The notes under the pieces were generated by a model. That model had not been told where the DNA came from. It saw only the letters and a program-made list of their open reading frames with translations, and did not search any database. A DNA stretch of 64,000 nucleotides, taken from the NCBI GenBank assembly GCA_965246925.1, contig OZ251994.1:1364001-1428000 (forward strand). The letters run 5' to 3'. Shown piece by piece: positions 20,428-28,602 of the stretch. A program made the translations under genes and the position numbers. This stretch comes from JANPPS01 sp965246925. Lineage in GTDB: Bacteria > Pseudomonadota > Alphaproteobacteria > Acetobacterales > Acetobacteraceae. Within the stretch, counting starts at the first letter, position 1. Each line of letters begins with the position of its first letter.

Positions 20428-21600
20428 TCAGGTGAGATGCGGGAGCGAGAGATAATCCCGGCTTTGCATTTCCTCGAGCCGCGATGCCGTCCGTTCGAAC
20501 GCCCGCGCGCCTTCGCCACGCTGATACAGCGCATCCGGCTCAGCCGCCGCACTCGCCACCAGCTTGACGCGGTGATCATACAAGGCGTCCACCAACGTGA
20601 TGAAACGCCGGGCGACGTCATGGTTGTCGGGTGAGAGCTTCGGCACTCCATCCAGCACCAAGGCCTGATAGTGCGTGGCCAGCGCCAAGTAATCGCCGGC
20701 TCCCAAAGGCTGGCCGCAAAGCTGATCGAAGTCGAACCGCGCCACTCCAGCCGCCGAAAGCGGTATGGCCAAGCTGTGCCCCATGATGTGCAGGCGTTCG
20801 GAGCGTGGCGGGACACCGGAGGTCAGATCCTGGAACGCCGCGTCCAGCGCCGCATCGGCCCGCGCGTCGGCCGGGCTGTGCCACGTTGGGATGCCGCGCA
20901 GCCTCGCCCGGCGCCAATCCCGGCTGCCGTGCATGACGATCATGTCGAGGTGCTGCTTCAGCATGGCTATGAACGGTAGGAACGCGTCCCGGCCAGGTTG
21001 TCCCAAGAACAGATCGCCGATTCGCGTGTTACTGGTCGCCACGACGACAACGCCCCGCGCGAACAACGCTTGGAATAAGCGGCCGAGAATCGTTGCGTCC
21101 GCGACGTTGGTAATCTGGAATTCATCGAAACACAGTAACGCCGCCTCCGCAGCGACCTGGTCCGCGATCGGCGGAATGGGGTCGTCCGCATGCCCGGCCG
21201 TCCGGGCCTCATGCATGCGGCGGTGCATCTCCTGCATGAACTGATCGAAATGCACCCTACGCTTCCGCGGCACCTCGGCCGTCGCAAAGAATAGGTCCAT
21301 CAGCATGCTCTTGCCGCGCCCGACGTCGCCGACCAGGTAAAGGCCGTGCGGGTACGTATCCGGAATGTCGTCGGCCCGCTTCCGCTGCCACAACCGGGAT
21401 AGCAGGCTACGCTCCGGCATCTCGGGTGCCGGATCATACTGCCGCAGACGGATCCACAACGCCTGCAGCCGCTCGGCCGCCAGGGCTTGCGCCGGGTCGG
21501 TCAGCAGCTCACCCGAGTCGAGCTTGCCGCGGTAGGCGGACAGCGGGCCGTCCATCAAAGCGCGCTCATCATACAATTGCGATGACAAGACCTGCGGCAC
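20428..21600 (-). CDS. zapE: AFG1-like ATPase ZapE
   Basis: AFG1/ZapE family ATPase, which in E. coli associates with the Z-ring and in mitochondria supports respiratory complex quality control. Walker A is GDVGRGKSMLMDLFF, Walker B is LLCFDEFQITN and a sensor-like VVATSNTRIGDLF follows. At 390 residues it is full length. The start is unclear: GTG at 21600 gives this length, while ATG at 21555 begins MDGPLSAYRGKL, nearer the usual family start; neither has a good SD. Confidence 0.9.
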   Translation of the reverse strand: MPQVLSSQLYDERALMDGPLSAYRGKLDSGELLTDPAQALAAERLQALWIRLRQYDPAPEMPERSLLSRLWQRKRADDIPDTYPHGLYLVGDVGRGKSMLMDLFFATAEVPRKRRVHFDQFMQEMHRRMHEARTAGHADDPIPPIADQVAAEAALLCFDEFQITNVADATILGRLFQALFARGVVVVATSNTRIGDLFLGQPGRDAFLPFIAMLKQHLDMIVMHGSRDWRRARLRGIPTWHSPADARADAALDAAFQDLTSGVPPRSERLHIMGHSLAIPLSAAGVARFDFDQLCGQPLGAGDYLALATHYQALVLDGVPKLSPDNHDVARRFITLVDALYDHRVKLVASAAAEPDALYQRGEGARAFERTASRLEEMQSRDYLSLPHLT

Positions 21601-21651
21601 TTCGGTTGCGTTACAGGACGGTAGATTGTCTTTGGCAAGGGCGTCGCTACC

Positions 21652-21858
21652 ATGAAGGCCTCATTCTTGACTGCAGCGTTGGTGTTCATGGCGTCCGGAG
21701 TTGCGGCTAGCGAGATTCGGATACGGCCAAACCTGACGCGCTGCCACTCCGGGCTCGTGCGGACGGGCACGGCCGGGTGCTGCACCGCCCGGCCGGAGTG
21801 TGCGCAACCCCTAAGCACGGACGGCTTTGCCAAACCGGCCCCCAATCTTCGCACATAG
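21652..21858 (+). CDS. Small exported cysteine-containing protein
   Basis: A 68-residue open frame with a convincing signal peptide (MKASFLTAALVFMASGVAAS), leaving about 48 mature residues with four cysteines (one single, a CC pair and one more) and no other known motif. An AAGGG lies about 10 nt before the ATG. It sits alone in the 302-bp gap between divergent zapE and the 2OG oxygenase. It may be a short secreted peptide; I cannot rule out chance coding. Confidence 0.4.
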   Translation: MKASFLTAALVFMASGVAASEIRIRPNLTRCHSGLVRTGTAGCCTARPECAQPLSTDGFAKPAPNLRT

Positions 21859-21902
21859 CCGGACAAACTTGCGGCACCCTGCCCGGCGGGATAAAATAGT
21901 GC

Positions 21903-22535
21903 ATGGTCCTGCTCGATTATAACGCGCTTGGCGCGGCGCCCGTCTCGTCCGATCCATTTACCCATGTTCTGGTACCCGGCTTCGTGCCGGAGCCCGGCCT
22001 GACCCAGGTCGTCTCCGGCCTGCCTGCGCTCAGCAAAGGCGGATCGTTCCCCACCACGGGGCTGCGCCTGGGTGAGGCGGCGGGCGCGCTGATGCAAGAA
22101 TTGGAGGCGCCGCGGTTCCGGCAGGCGATCGAGCAGAAATTCGGCCTGCAACTGGACGGCGCGCCCGTTATGGTCACCTTGCGCGGGCAATCCCGCGAAA
22201 AGGACGGGCGAATTCATTGTGATAGTTTGGCGAAGCGGGTCACGGTCCTGCTCTATCTTAACCCGCAAACCGAGGCGTGGGCTAAGCAGGAAGGGTGCCT
22301 TCGCCTGCTGCGCAGCCCGGACAATCTGGAGGATTTCGCCGTCGAGGTGCCGCCAGTGAACGGCACGCTGCTGGTGTTCCCGAACGGCCCCACGACCTGG
22401 CACGGCCACAAGCAGTTCGTGGGCCGCCGCTTCGTGGTGCAGCTGAATTGGATGACCACGGACGACAAGGCCCGATACGAGCTGCGGCGGCACCGGGTCT
22501 CGGCGTTCCTGAAGCGGCTGACGCACGCGGCCTAG
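21903..22535 (+). CDS. 2-oxoglutarate/Fe(II)-dependent oxygenase-like protein
   Basis: A 210-residue cupin-fold oxygenase. The iron facial triad is visible as HCD in GRIHCDSLAKRV (near residue 103) and the distal histidine in TTWHGHKQFVGRRFV, where the arginine is a candidate 2-oxoglutarate ligand. LYLNPQTEAW and LVFPNGPTTWHG match the core strands of prolyl-hydroxylase-like (SM-20/P4H) proteins. The substrate is unknown. It converges with the GT9 glycosyltransferase gene and the two overlap by 4 bp, so the pair may affect each other's expression. Confidence 0.8.
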   Translation: MVLLDYNALGAAPVSSDPFTHVLVPGFVPEPGLTQVVSGLPALSKGGSFPTTGLRLGEAAGALMQELEAPRFRQAIEQKFGLQLDGAPVMVTLRGQSREKDGRIHCDSLAKRVTVLLYLNPQTEAWAKQEGCLRLLRSPDNLEDFAVEVPPVNGTLLVFPNGPTTWHGHKQFVGRRFVVQLNWMTTDDKARYELRRHRVSAFLKRLTHAA

Positions 22536-23473
22536 GCCGCCGCCGGGATCAGCAGCGCCTCGGCCCGGGCCAGCACGGGGGCCGGGTCCAGCGTGGCGAG
22601 GTCCGCAACCTGGATCACGTCCCGCCACTCCATTGCCGGGCCGCGGGGGGCGACCTGCTGCGGGATGGTGGCGGACGAAAACAGCGCCAGCGTCGGTGCG
22701 CCCATTGAGGCCGCGAGCTGCAACGGTCCGGTGTCATTGCCCACCACCAGGGCCGCGCTGGCGCCCAGGGCGGCGATGTCCTCGATAGACGTCTGGCCCA
22801 CCAAGTTGACCATGTCCGGGCATAACCGGCCGATGATCTCAGCCGCTGCACTTTCCGCCTTGCCGCCGATCAGCACCACCGTGAGCTTGGCTGCGAGCGC
22901 CTGCGCCAGGGTGCCGAAGCGCTTCGGCGGCCAGCGTTTCACGGCGCCGGCGCCCCCGCCGCCGGGCATCAGCAGGGCATAGGGCGGATTGAGCCCGTGT
23001 CGCGAGCCCCGCGCCACCAGCCATTGACGGTCCGGAACCGGGAATTGCTTGATCCCGGCCTGCTGCAACTGTTCCCGCTGCCGTTCCAGCGTGTGCATCC
23101 CGTCCCGCCCGGGATTGGCGTGCGGGTGCGATACGCCAGGCGCGATGCCGGACCAGGGCGGGCGCCCGGCGAGCCAGTAGTACCGGCACGTCCGTCCGGA
23201 GGTCTGCAGATCGAACACGAAATCATACCCGCGCAAAGCCCGGCGCGTCGCGGTAAGGCCAGGCACGTCCCACCACGCTGGCCGCCGGTCCGTTACCACG
23301 GTATCAAACCAGGGTGACGCCTCAGCCAGCGCGCGGAAAGGGGCGGTCGTTAGCAGGGTGATGTCAGCGTCCGGATGCGCCGCACGGATAGCGGCAAACG
23401 CGTGGAACGCATGGACGAAATCACCCAGCGCGCCGAGCTTGATAACCAAGATACGGTTGGATCCGCCCCTCAT
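22532..23473 (-). CDS. Glycosyltransferase family 9 (ADP-heptose:LPS-type)
   Basis: A 313-residue GT-B protein of the heptosyltransferase family. It starts ILVIKLGALGDFVHAF, the family N-terminal signature. The C-terminal half has LLMPGGGGAGAVKRWPPKRF, where the Lys-Arg-Trp-Pro line binds nucleotide-sugar phosphate, and VVGNDTGPLQLAASMGAP, the usual GNDTGP motif. It probably adds a heptose or related sugar to the LPS core on the cytoplasmic face. The exact acceptor (WaaC, WaaF or WaaQ role) cannot be decided. Confidence 0.87.
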   Translation of the reverse strand: MRGGSNRILVIKLGALGDFVHAFHAFAAIRAAHPDADITLLTTAPFRALAEASPWFDTVVTDRRPAWWDVPGLTATRRALRGYDFVFDLQTSGRTCRYYWLAGRPPWSGIAPGVSHPHANPGRDGMHTLERQREQLQQAGIKQFPVPDRQWLVARGSRHGLNPPYALLMPGGGGAGAVKRWPPKRFGTLAQALAAKLTVVLIGGKAESAAAEIIGRLCPDMVNLVGQTSIEDIAALGASAALVVGNDTGPLQLAASMGAPTLALFSSATIPQQVAPRGPAMEWRDVIQVADLATLDPAPVLARAEALLIPAAA

Positions 23474-23521
23474 AGGCCGGGTCTTACGCGGCGCCTCGTT
23501 TTAACGCCAGCGTGCCTCCCT

Positions 23522-24187
23522 CTATTCTCGTCGAAGCACCCGGTCCGTCATGAAGCTGGACAGGCCATGTGCCACGAAATCCTGCTTCAGCGCCGCTTCG
23601 TCATACTCGGTCCGCACCCAATCCAGGAACGGCAACCGGCCCTCCGCGTCGATGGCGTAGCGGATGAAGAACGCGTCCAGAATGCCGGTGCGGCTGGTCT
23701 TCCAATGGCCGAACCGCCAGGACAGCTGCTTCAGCGCATCGGCGGTACCCCCGCCTTCGAACATCACGGCCAACCCACTGGCAAGTCCGGCCCGGTCGGC
23801 ACCGGACTTGCAGTGCAGGAGGGCAGGGGTCGGTAGCGTGCGGTAGATGTCGGCAAAGCGCAGGATCCGGTCCCGATGCGGCGCCCCGCGTGACTCGAAC
23901 GCCATATCGATATGCGTAAGCCCCAGCCGCCTTGCCGCCTCGCGCGATAGGGCGTCCGACCCGCAGAACCGCGGTCCGCGCAGATTCACCAACGCTTTCA
24001 ACCCGAGCCGCCGGGACGCGGCGGCCAATGTCGCCGGTGTCGGGTGATTGGACCGGTACAGCTTGCCCGGGATCACCGGCGCCAGATTGGTCCACAGCGC
24101 GCGAAACACGGCATGGTCCACCAACAGGCTATCCACCCATGCCCGGCGGCGTCCATCTGCTGTTTGGAGAGTGCCTCGGAAGGCCAT
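23522..24187 (-). CDS. Dual-specificity/tyrosine phosphatase family protein
   Basis: A 221-residue protein with the Cys-phosphatase signature HCKSGADRAG (HCx5R, near residue 123-132) and the upstream GKLYRSNHPTPATL and LKALVNLRG segments found in bacterial DSP-like phosphatases. There is no signal peptide, so it should be cytoplasmic. The substrate could be phosphotyrosine, inositol phosphate or a lipid intermediate. It lies between the GT9 gene and the sdh operon, followed by a dispersed repeat. The family is clear; the role is not. Confidence 0.82.
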   Translation of the reverse strand: MAFRGTLQTADGRRRAWVDSLLVDHAVFRALWTNLAPVIPGKLYRSNHPTPATLAAASRRLGLKALVNLRGPRFCGSDALSREAARRLGLTHIDMAFESRGAPHRDRILRFADIYRTLPTPALLHCKSGADRAGLASGLAVMFEGGGTADALKQLSWRFGHWKTSRTGILDAFFIRYAIDAEGRLPFLDWVRTEYDEAALKQDFVAHGLSSFMTDRVLRRE

Positions 24188-24198
24188 TCTAAACCTTC

Positions 24199-24236
24199 CC
24201 CCTCTCCCGCTGGCGGGAGAGGGCCGGGGTGAGGGT
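24199..24236 (+). repeat. Dispersed palindromic repeat, copy downstream of sdhB
   Basis: A CCCTCTCCCGC/GCGGGAGAGGG palindrome followed by a CCGGGGTGAGGG tail. The same 38 bp occur in opposite orientation at 25125-25162, and relatives occur in the block at 34402-34879. It resembles the extragenic palindromes common in alphaproteobacterial genomes. Confidence 0.85.
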
Positions 24237-24294
24237 AATTAACCGGCCAAGGCCCACGCCTGTCCCCATCCCGCTATCGGGATGGATGGCTGAC

Positions 24295-25077
24295 CTAGCC
24301 CTTGCGGTCCACCAGAAGCTGCTTGATCTCACCGATCGCCTTCGCCGGGTTGAGGCCCTTGGGGCAGGTCTGGGTGCAGTTCATGATGGTGTGGCAGCGG
24401 TATAGCTTATACGGGTCCTCCAGCGCATCCAGCCGGTCCCCCGTCGCCTCGTCCCGCGAGTCCGCGATCCAGCGATAGGCCTGCAGCAACACGGCCGGGC
24501 CCAGGTAGCGATCACCGTTCCACCAATAGCTGGGGCAGGAGGTGGTGCAGCAGAAGCACAGGATGCACTCCCACATCCCGTCCAGCGCCGCGCGTTCCTC
24601 CTTGGACTGCAGCCGCTCGGCGTCCGGCGGCGGCGGTGTGTCGGATTTGAGCCACGGCTCGATGCTGCGCAGCTGCGCGTAGGCCTGGCTGAGGTCGGGC
24701 ACCAGGTCCTTCACCACCGCCATGTGCGGCAGCGGGTAGATGCGCACCGCGCCGTCAACCTCGTCATGCGCCTTGAGACAGGCGAGCGTGTTGCCGCCGT
24801 CGATGTTCATGGAGCACGAGCCGCAAATCCCCTCGCGGCAGGAGCGGCGGAAGGTGAGGGTCGGGTCCACCTCGTTCTTGATGTAGATCAGCGCGTCCAG
24901 CACCATGGGCCCGACCTTGTCGAGGTCGAGCTCGTAGGTGTCGATGCTGGGGTTGGCCCCGTCATCGGGGTTCCAACGATAGATGCGGAACTCCTTGGTG
25001 CGGGCGGTGCCGGGGCCGGCCTTGAAGGTGCGGCCCTTGCCGATCGTGCTGTTCTTGGGGAGGGTGAAGGTGGCCAT
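24295..25077 (-). CDS. sdhB: Succinate dehydrogenase iron-sulfur subunit
   Basis: Carries electrons from the SdhA flavin to the membrane quinone site. In 260 residues the three cluster motifs are complete: [2Fe-2S] in SCREGICGSCSMNI with the later LACL cysteine, then CILCFCCTTSCPSYWW and CHTIMNCTQTCPKGL for the [4Fe-4S] and [3Fe-4S] centres. It is last in sdhCDAB. The sdhA-sdhB gap of 92 bp holds a long palindrome, and an inverted copy follows the gene. Confidence 0.97.
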   Translation of the reverse strand: MATFTLPKNSTIGKGRTFKAGPGTARTKEFRIYRWNPDDGANPSIDTYELDLDKVGPMVLDALIYIKNEVDPTLTFRRSCREGICGSCSMNIDGGNTLACLKAHDEVDGAVRIYPLPHMAVVKDLVPDLSQAYAQLRSIEPWLKSDTPPPPDAERLQSKEERAALDGMWECILCFCCTTSCPSYWWNGDRYLGPAVLLQAYRWIADSRDEATGDRLDALEDPYKLYRCHTIMNCTQTCPKGLNPAKAIGEIKQLLVDRKG

Positions 25078-25124
25078 GATGGTCCTTATGGTCTTCCGGG
25101 GTTTGGGTCTGGCCTAGTCGTCCC

Positions 25125-25162
25125 ACCCTCACCCCGGCCCTCTCCCGCCAGCGGGAGAGGGG
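25125..25162 (-). repeat. Dispersed palindromic repeat in the sdhA-sdhB gap
   Basis: Reverse-orientation, identical 38-bp copy of the element at 24199-24236, ending 7 bp from the sdhA stop. In the mRNA it forms a strong GC-rich stem (CTCTCCCGC/GCGGGAGAG) between the two cistrons, where it could stabilise the upstream sdhCDA message or reduce read-through into sdhB. Confidence 0.85.
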
Positions 25163-25169
25163 AAGAAAG

Positions 25170-26978
25170 TCAGTACACGCGCTTCTTTGGCGGGAACACG
25201 CTGACCTCGTTCGTGAGCGTCTGCATCTTCACCTCGCGATAGCCCAGGCTCACATCGCCATTCGGCGCGCACCAGGCGAGCGTGTGCTTCATCCACTCGG
25301 CGTCATCCCGGTCCGGGAAGTCGTCATGGGCGTGGGCGCCGCGGCTCTCGTGCCGGTTCTCGGCGCTCACCATCGTGGTCATGGCGTTGCCCATCAGGTT
25401 GTCGAACTCCAGCGCCTCGACCAGGTCGGTGTTCCAGATCAGGCTGCGGTCGCTCACGCTCATATCCGCCATGCCGGACCATAGGCCCTGCATCTTGCCC
25501 ACGCCCTCCTTCAGGCTCTCGCTGTTGCGGTAAACCGCCGCGTGGGACTGCATGACCTTTTGCAGCTCGAACCGCATGGCCGACACCTTCGTCGCGCCAT
25601 TGGCGTTGCGCGTGCGGTCGAACCGGTCCAGCGCGTTCTCCCCGGCGCGGGCCGGCAATGGCGCCTGGGACGCGCCGGGCTTGATGATCTCTGTCGCCCG
25701 GTGCGCCGCCGCCCGGCCGAACACCACGAGGTCCAGCAGCGAGTTGGTGCCGAGCCGGTTGGCGCCATGCACGCTCACGCACGCGGCCTCACCAACCGCC
25801 ATAAGGCCGGGCACGACGGCGTCCGGGTCCTTGGCCGTGGGCCGCAGCACCTCGGTCCGGTAATTGGTGGGAATGCCGCCCATGTTGTAGTGCACGGTCG
25901 GCAGCACCGGGATCGGCTCCTTGGTCACGTCCACGCCGGCGAACACCTTCGCCGTCTCGCTGATGCCCGGCAGGCGCTCGTGCAGAAGATCGGCGCCGAG
26001 GTGCTCCAGATGCAGGAAGATGTGGTCCTTGTTGGCGCCCACACCGCGCCCGGCGTTGATCTCTAGCGTCATGGACCGGCTCACCACGTCGCGTGACGCC
26101 AAATCCTTCGCCGTCGGCGCATAGCGCTCCATGAACCGCTCACCCTCGGAGTTGGTGAGATACCCGCCCTCGCCCCGCGACCCCTCGGTGATCAAGCAGC
26201 CAGAGCCGTAGATTCCTGTCGGGTGAAACTGCACGAACTCCATATCCTGCATCGGGATGCCTGCGCGGATCGCCATGCCGTTGCCGTCCCCGGTGCAAGT
26301 ATGGGCGCTGGTGCAGCTGAAATAGGCGCGCCCGTACCCGCCGGTGGCCAGCACCGTATTCTGCGCCCGGAACCGGTGCATCGACCCGTCCTCGAGGCAC
26401 CACGCCATGACGCCCCGGCACGCGCCCTCCTCGTCCATGATGAGGTCGAGCGCGATATACTCGACGAAGAACTCGACCTCGTGCTTCAGGCTCTGTTGAT
26501 AGAGCGTGTGCAGGATGGCGTGCCCGGTGCGGTCCGCCGCGGCGCAGGCGCGCATGGCCGGCGCCTTGCCATACTCCGTCATGTGCCCGCCGAACGGGCG
26601 CTGGTAGATGCGCCCATCCTCGGTCCGGCTGAACGGCACACCGTAATGCTCCAGCTCATAGACCGCCGGAATGGCCTCACGGCACATGTATTCGATCGCG
26701 TCTTGGTCCCCCAGCCAGTCCGACCCCTTCACGGTGTCGTACATGTGCCAGCGCCAGTCATCCTCGCCCATGTTGCCCAGCGCGGCGCCGATGCCGCCCT
26801 GCGCCGCCACGGTGTGGGACCGGGTGGGAAACACCTTGGTGAGGCACGCCGTCTTCAGCCCCGAGGCGCCCATCCCGAGCGTTGCCCGCAGCCCGGCGCC
26901 GCCCGCGCCGACCACGATCACGTCATAGGTATGATCAATGACGTTATAGGTGCCGCTTGGCTTGGAGAACGCGTTCAT
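25170..26978 (-). CDS. sdhA: Succinate dehydrogenase flavoprotein subunit
   Basis: Oxidises succinate to fumarate with covalently bound FAD. The 602-residue protein has the FAD loop VVVGAGGAGLRATLG, the histidyl-FAD site in RSHTVAAQGGIGAALG, the substrate region FHPTGIYGSGCLITEG with RGEGG, and a C-terminal domain with KHTLAWCAPNG. It lies 10 bp after sdhD. Confidence 0.97.
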   Translation of the reverse strand: MNAFSKPSGTYNVIDHTYDVIVVGAGGAGLRATLGMGASGLKTACLTKVFPTRSHTVAAQGGIGAALGNMGEDDWRWHMYDTVKGSDWLGDQDAIEYMCREAIPAVYELEHYGVPFSRTEDGRIYQRPFGGHMTEYGKAPAMRACAAADRTGHAILHTLYQQSLKHEVEFFVEYIALDLIMDEEGACRGVMAWCLEDGSMHRFRAQNTVLATGGYGRAYFSCTSAHTCTGDGNGMAIRAGIPMQDMEFVQFHPTGIYGSGCLITEGSRGEGGYLTNSEGERFMERYAPTAKDLASRDVVSRSMTLEINAGRGVGANKDHIFLHLEHLGADLLHERLPGISETAKVFAGVDVTKEPIPVLPTVHYNMGGIPTNYRTEVLRPTAKDPDAVVPGLMAVGEAACVSVHGANRLGTNSLLDLVVFGRAAAHRATEIIKPGASQAPLPARAGENALDRFDRTRNANGATKVSAMRFELQKVMQSHAAVYRNSESLKEGVGKMQGLWSGMADMSVSDRSLIWNTDLVEALEFDNLMGNAMTTMVSAENRHESRGAHAHDDFPDRDDAEWMKHTLAWCAPNGDVSLGYREVKMQTLTNEVSVFPPKKRVY

Positions 26979-26988
26979 CGATCAGACC

Positions 26989-27399
26989 TCAGCTCGTCGC
27001 CAGTTTCAGCACCGCGATGGAGGACAGCGCCCCCAGCAACAATGCGATCGCCTTCACGCCCATGATCAGCCACGCGCGGAGCCGCTTGTCATCCACATAG
27101 TCTTCCAGCACGACTTGCAAACCCAGCTGCATGTGATGGAACGTGAGCACCACCAGCAACAGCAGCAATACGGCGTTGACGGGATTGCTGGCCCAGCCCG
27201 CCACATACTCCTGCGACAGGCCGACCAGGCTCAGCATCGCATAGATGAACCAAAGCGTGAGCGGAATGAGCGCGATGCTGGTCCAGCGCTCGGCCTGCCA
27301 GTGATGCAGCCCGCCACCGGCGCCCAGGCCCCGGGCCCGCCCCAGCTGGCTCCGCCGCACCTCGATCTTGATCGGGCCGGTCTGATCCTTGGACGCCAT
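26989..27399 (-). CDS. sdhD: Succinate dehydrogenase membrane anchor SdhD
   Basis: A 136-residue membrane anchor with three hydrophobic helices (around SIALIPLTLWFIYAML, NAVLLLLLVVLTFHHM and IMGVKAIALLLG). The TFHHMQLGLQVVLEDYV segment carries the haem/quinone-side histidines and the conserved EDYV motif. The ATG at 27399 overlaps the sdhC stop by 1 nt (TGATG). A longer frame reaching 27666 runs antiparallel to sdhC logic and is not used. Confidence 0.93.
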   Translation of the reverse strand: MASKDQTGPIKIEVRRSQLGRARGLGAGGGLHHWQAERWTSIALIPLTLWFIYAMLSLVGLSQEYVAGWASNPVNAVLLLLLVVLTFHHMQLGLQVVLEDYVDDKRLRAWLIMGVKAIALLLGALSSIAVLKLATS

Positions 27400-27836
27400 C
27401 AGGACCTCATGACCCAGACGCCCACCGCCCAGATCAGCAGCGTGCTGACGATGGTCGCCACCACCACGGCCCAGCCGCTCGCATGCACCTGCGGCAGGTC
27501 GTAGCCATACCCGGCGTCCCACGCCAGATGCCGGATGCCGCCCCAGAAATGATACATCAGCGCCGCCGTCCAGCCGAACAGCACGAACAGCCCGATGGGC
27601 GAGCCGATGAAATACTGCACCGTGTCGAACGCCTGCGGCCCCGACGCCGCCGCCACCAGCCACCACACCAGCAGCGCGGTGCCGACCGAGATGGCGATCC
27701 CCGTCACCCGGTTCATGATCGACAGCACCGACGTCAGCTGCGGACGGTACACCTGTAGATGCGGCGACAGCGGGCGGCGTACGAGCTTCCCGTCGCTGGT
27801 ATGCGCCACCATCAGCGCGTCACGGACGTCTTTCAA
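27399..27836 (-). CDS. sdhC: Succinate dehydrogenase cytochrome b556 subunit SdhC
   Basis: A 145-residue haem-anchoring subunit: N-terminal RPLSPHLQVYRPQ (quinone site), three membrane helices and ALMYHFWGGIRHLAWD with the haem-ligand histidine region. The TTG start at 27836 has a GGAG 6 nt upstream; an ATG at 27812 without SD is the alternative. It is the first gene of sdhCDAB. Confidence 0.93.
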   Translation of the reverse strand: MKDVRDALMVAHTSDGKLVRRPLSPHLQVYRPQLTSVLSIMNRVTGIAISVGTALLVWWLVAAASGPQAFDTVQYFIGSPIGLFVLFGWTAALMYHFWGGIRHLAWDAGYGYDLPQVHASGWAVVVATIVSTLLIWAVGVWVMRS

Positions 27837-28020
27837 CTCGATCTCCGGTGCAGTGCACCATCTTAATTAGGTTCACCCAACCCGGGGGTCAACGCCGCCG
27901 GGGCCGCGTTCCCCGTCCGTGCCGCCCGATCAAGATAGTTGACCGGTCCGGGCGTCACGACGTTGTGGACCTAGGCCGGTTTCGGCGGTATGGACGCCGC
28001 GTGTCAGGCTTGGGAATGGA

Positions 28021-28602
28021 TTGGGCGTGAGCGACGTGAACACCAGGCCTTGGTCCTGCTATCTTCGCCCTGTCAACCCAGAAGACACGGCGGAGGTCGC
28101 GATGATCCTTGAATGGCTCGCCCGCCCAAACGTCGCCAAGTGGATGGATTTCGGCGATGGACGCACGACCATAAACGAAGGTCAGTTCCGCTTTATGGTC
28201 CGTAACCCGGCCAATCGCGTGAACCTATACTGCGATACCGCAAGCGGCGCTCCCGTCGGCCTGATCGCCTTGCAAGGCATCCGCAACACGGCCAGGGTCG
28301 GGCATCAGTGGGGCCTGCGCGGCAACTTCAAGGCCGGCGACAGGCTCGTTTCCGTCCACGCCATCTATTGCAACCTAGACCTCGCCTTCCGCAACCTGGG
28401 TCAGCAGGCGGTGCAGGCCTGGTGCGTGGCGAGCAACCGTCCGTCACTGATGGTCAGCCACCGGGCCGGCTTCAAAGACATTGGGCGGGCCCGCCGTACG
28501 CATTTCATGGATGGCGAGCTGCATGACCGGGTCTGGATGGATATCACAGCCGAAGAATGGGCGGAGATGCGGCAGATCCGGCTGGGTGGAGGCGCGACAT
28601 GA
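28021..28602 (+). CDS. GNAT-family N-acyltransferase
   Basis: A 193-residue GNAT-fold protein that starts with the typical strand YLRPVNPEDTAEVAMILEWL, continues with GLIALQGIRN and ends with the late GNAT segment SNRPSLMVSHRAGFKDIGRARRT. The central acyl-CoA loop is not canonical, so the acyl donor could be an acyl carrier protein rather than acetyl-CoA; that is inference. It opens a tight operon: its stop overlaps the decarboxylase start (ATGA). The likely role is to acylate an amine made by, or carried through, the next three proteins. The start is TTG (28021) or GTG (28027). Confidence 0.72.
   Translation: MGVSDVNTRPWSCYLRPVNPEDTAEVAMILEWLARPNVAKWMDFGDGRTTINEGQFRFMVRNPANRVNLYCDTASGAPVGLIALQGIRNTARVGHQWGLRGNFKAGDRLVSVHAIYCNLDLAFRNLGQQAVQAWCVASNRPSLMVSHRAGFKDIGRARRTHFMDGELHDRVWMDITAEEWAEMRQIRLGGGAT

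Noticed and set aside
24199..25162. Composite transposon around sdhB
   Set aside because: Flanking inverted repeats are only 38 bp, resemble dispersed palindromes, and no transposase is present.
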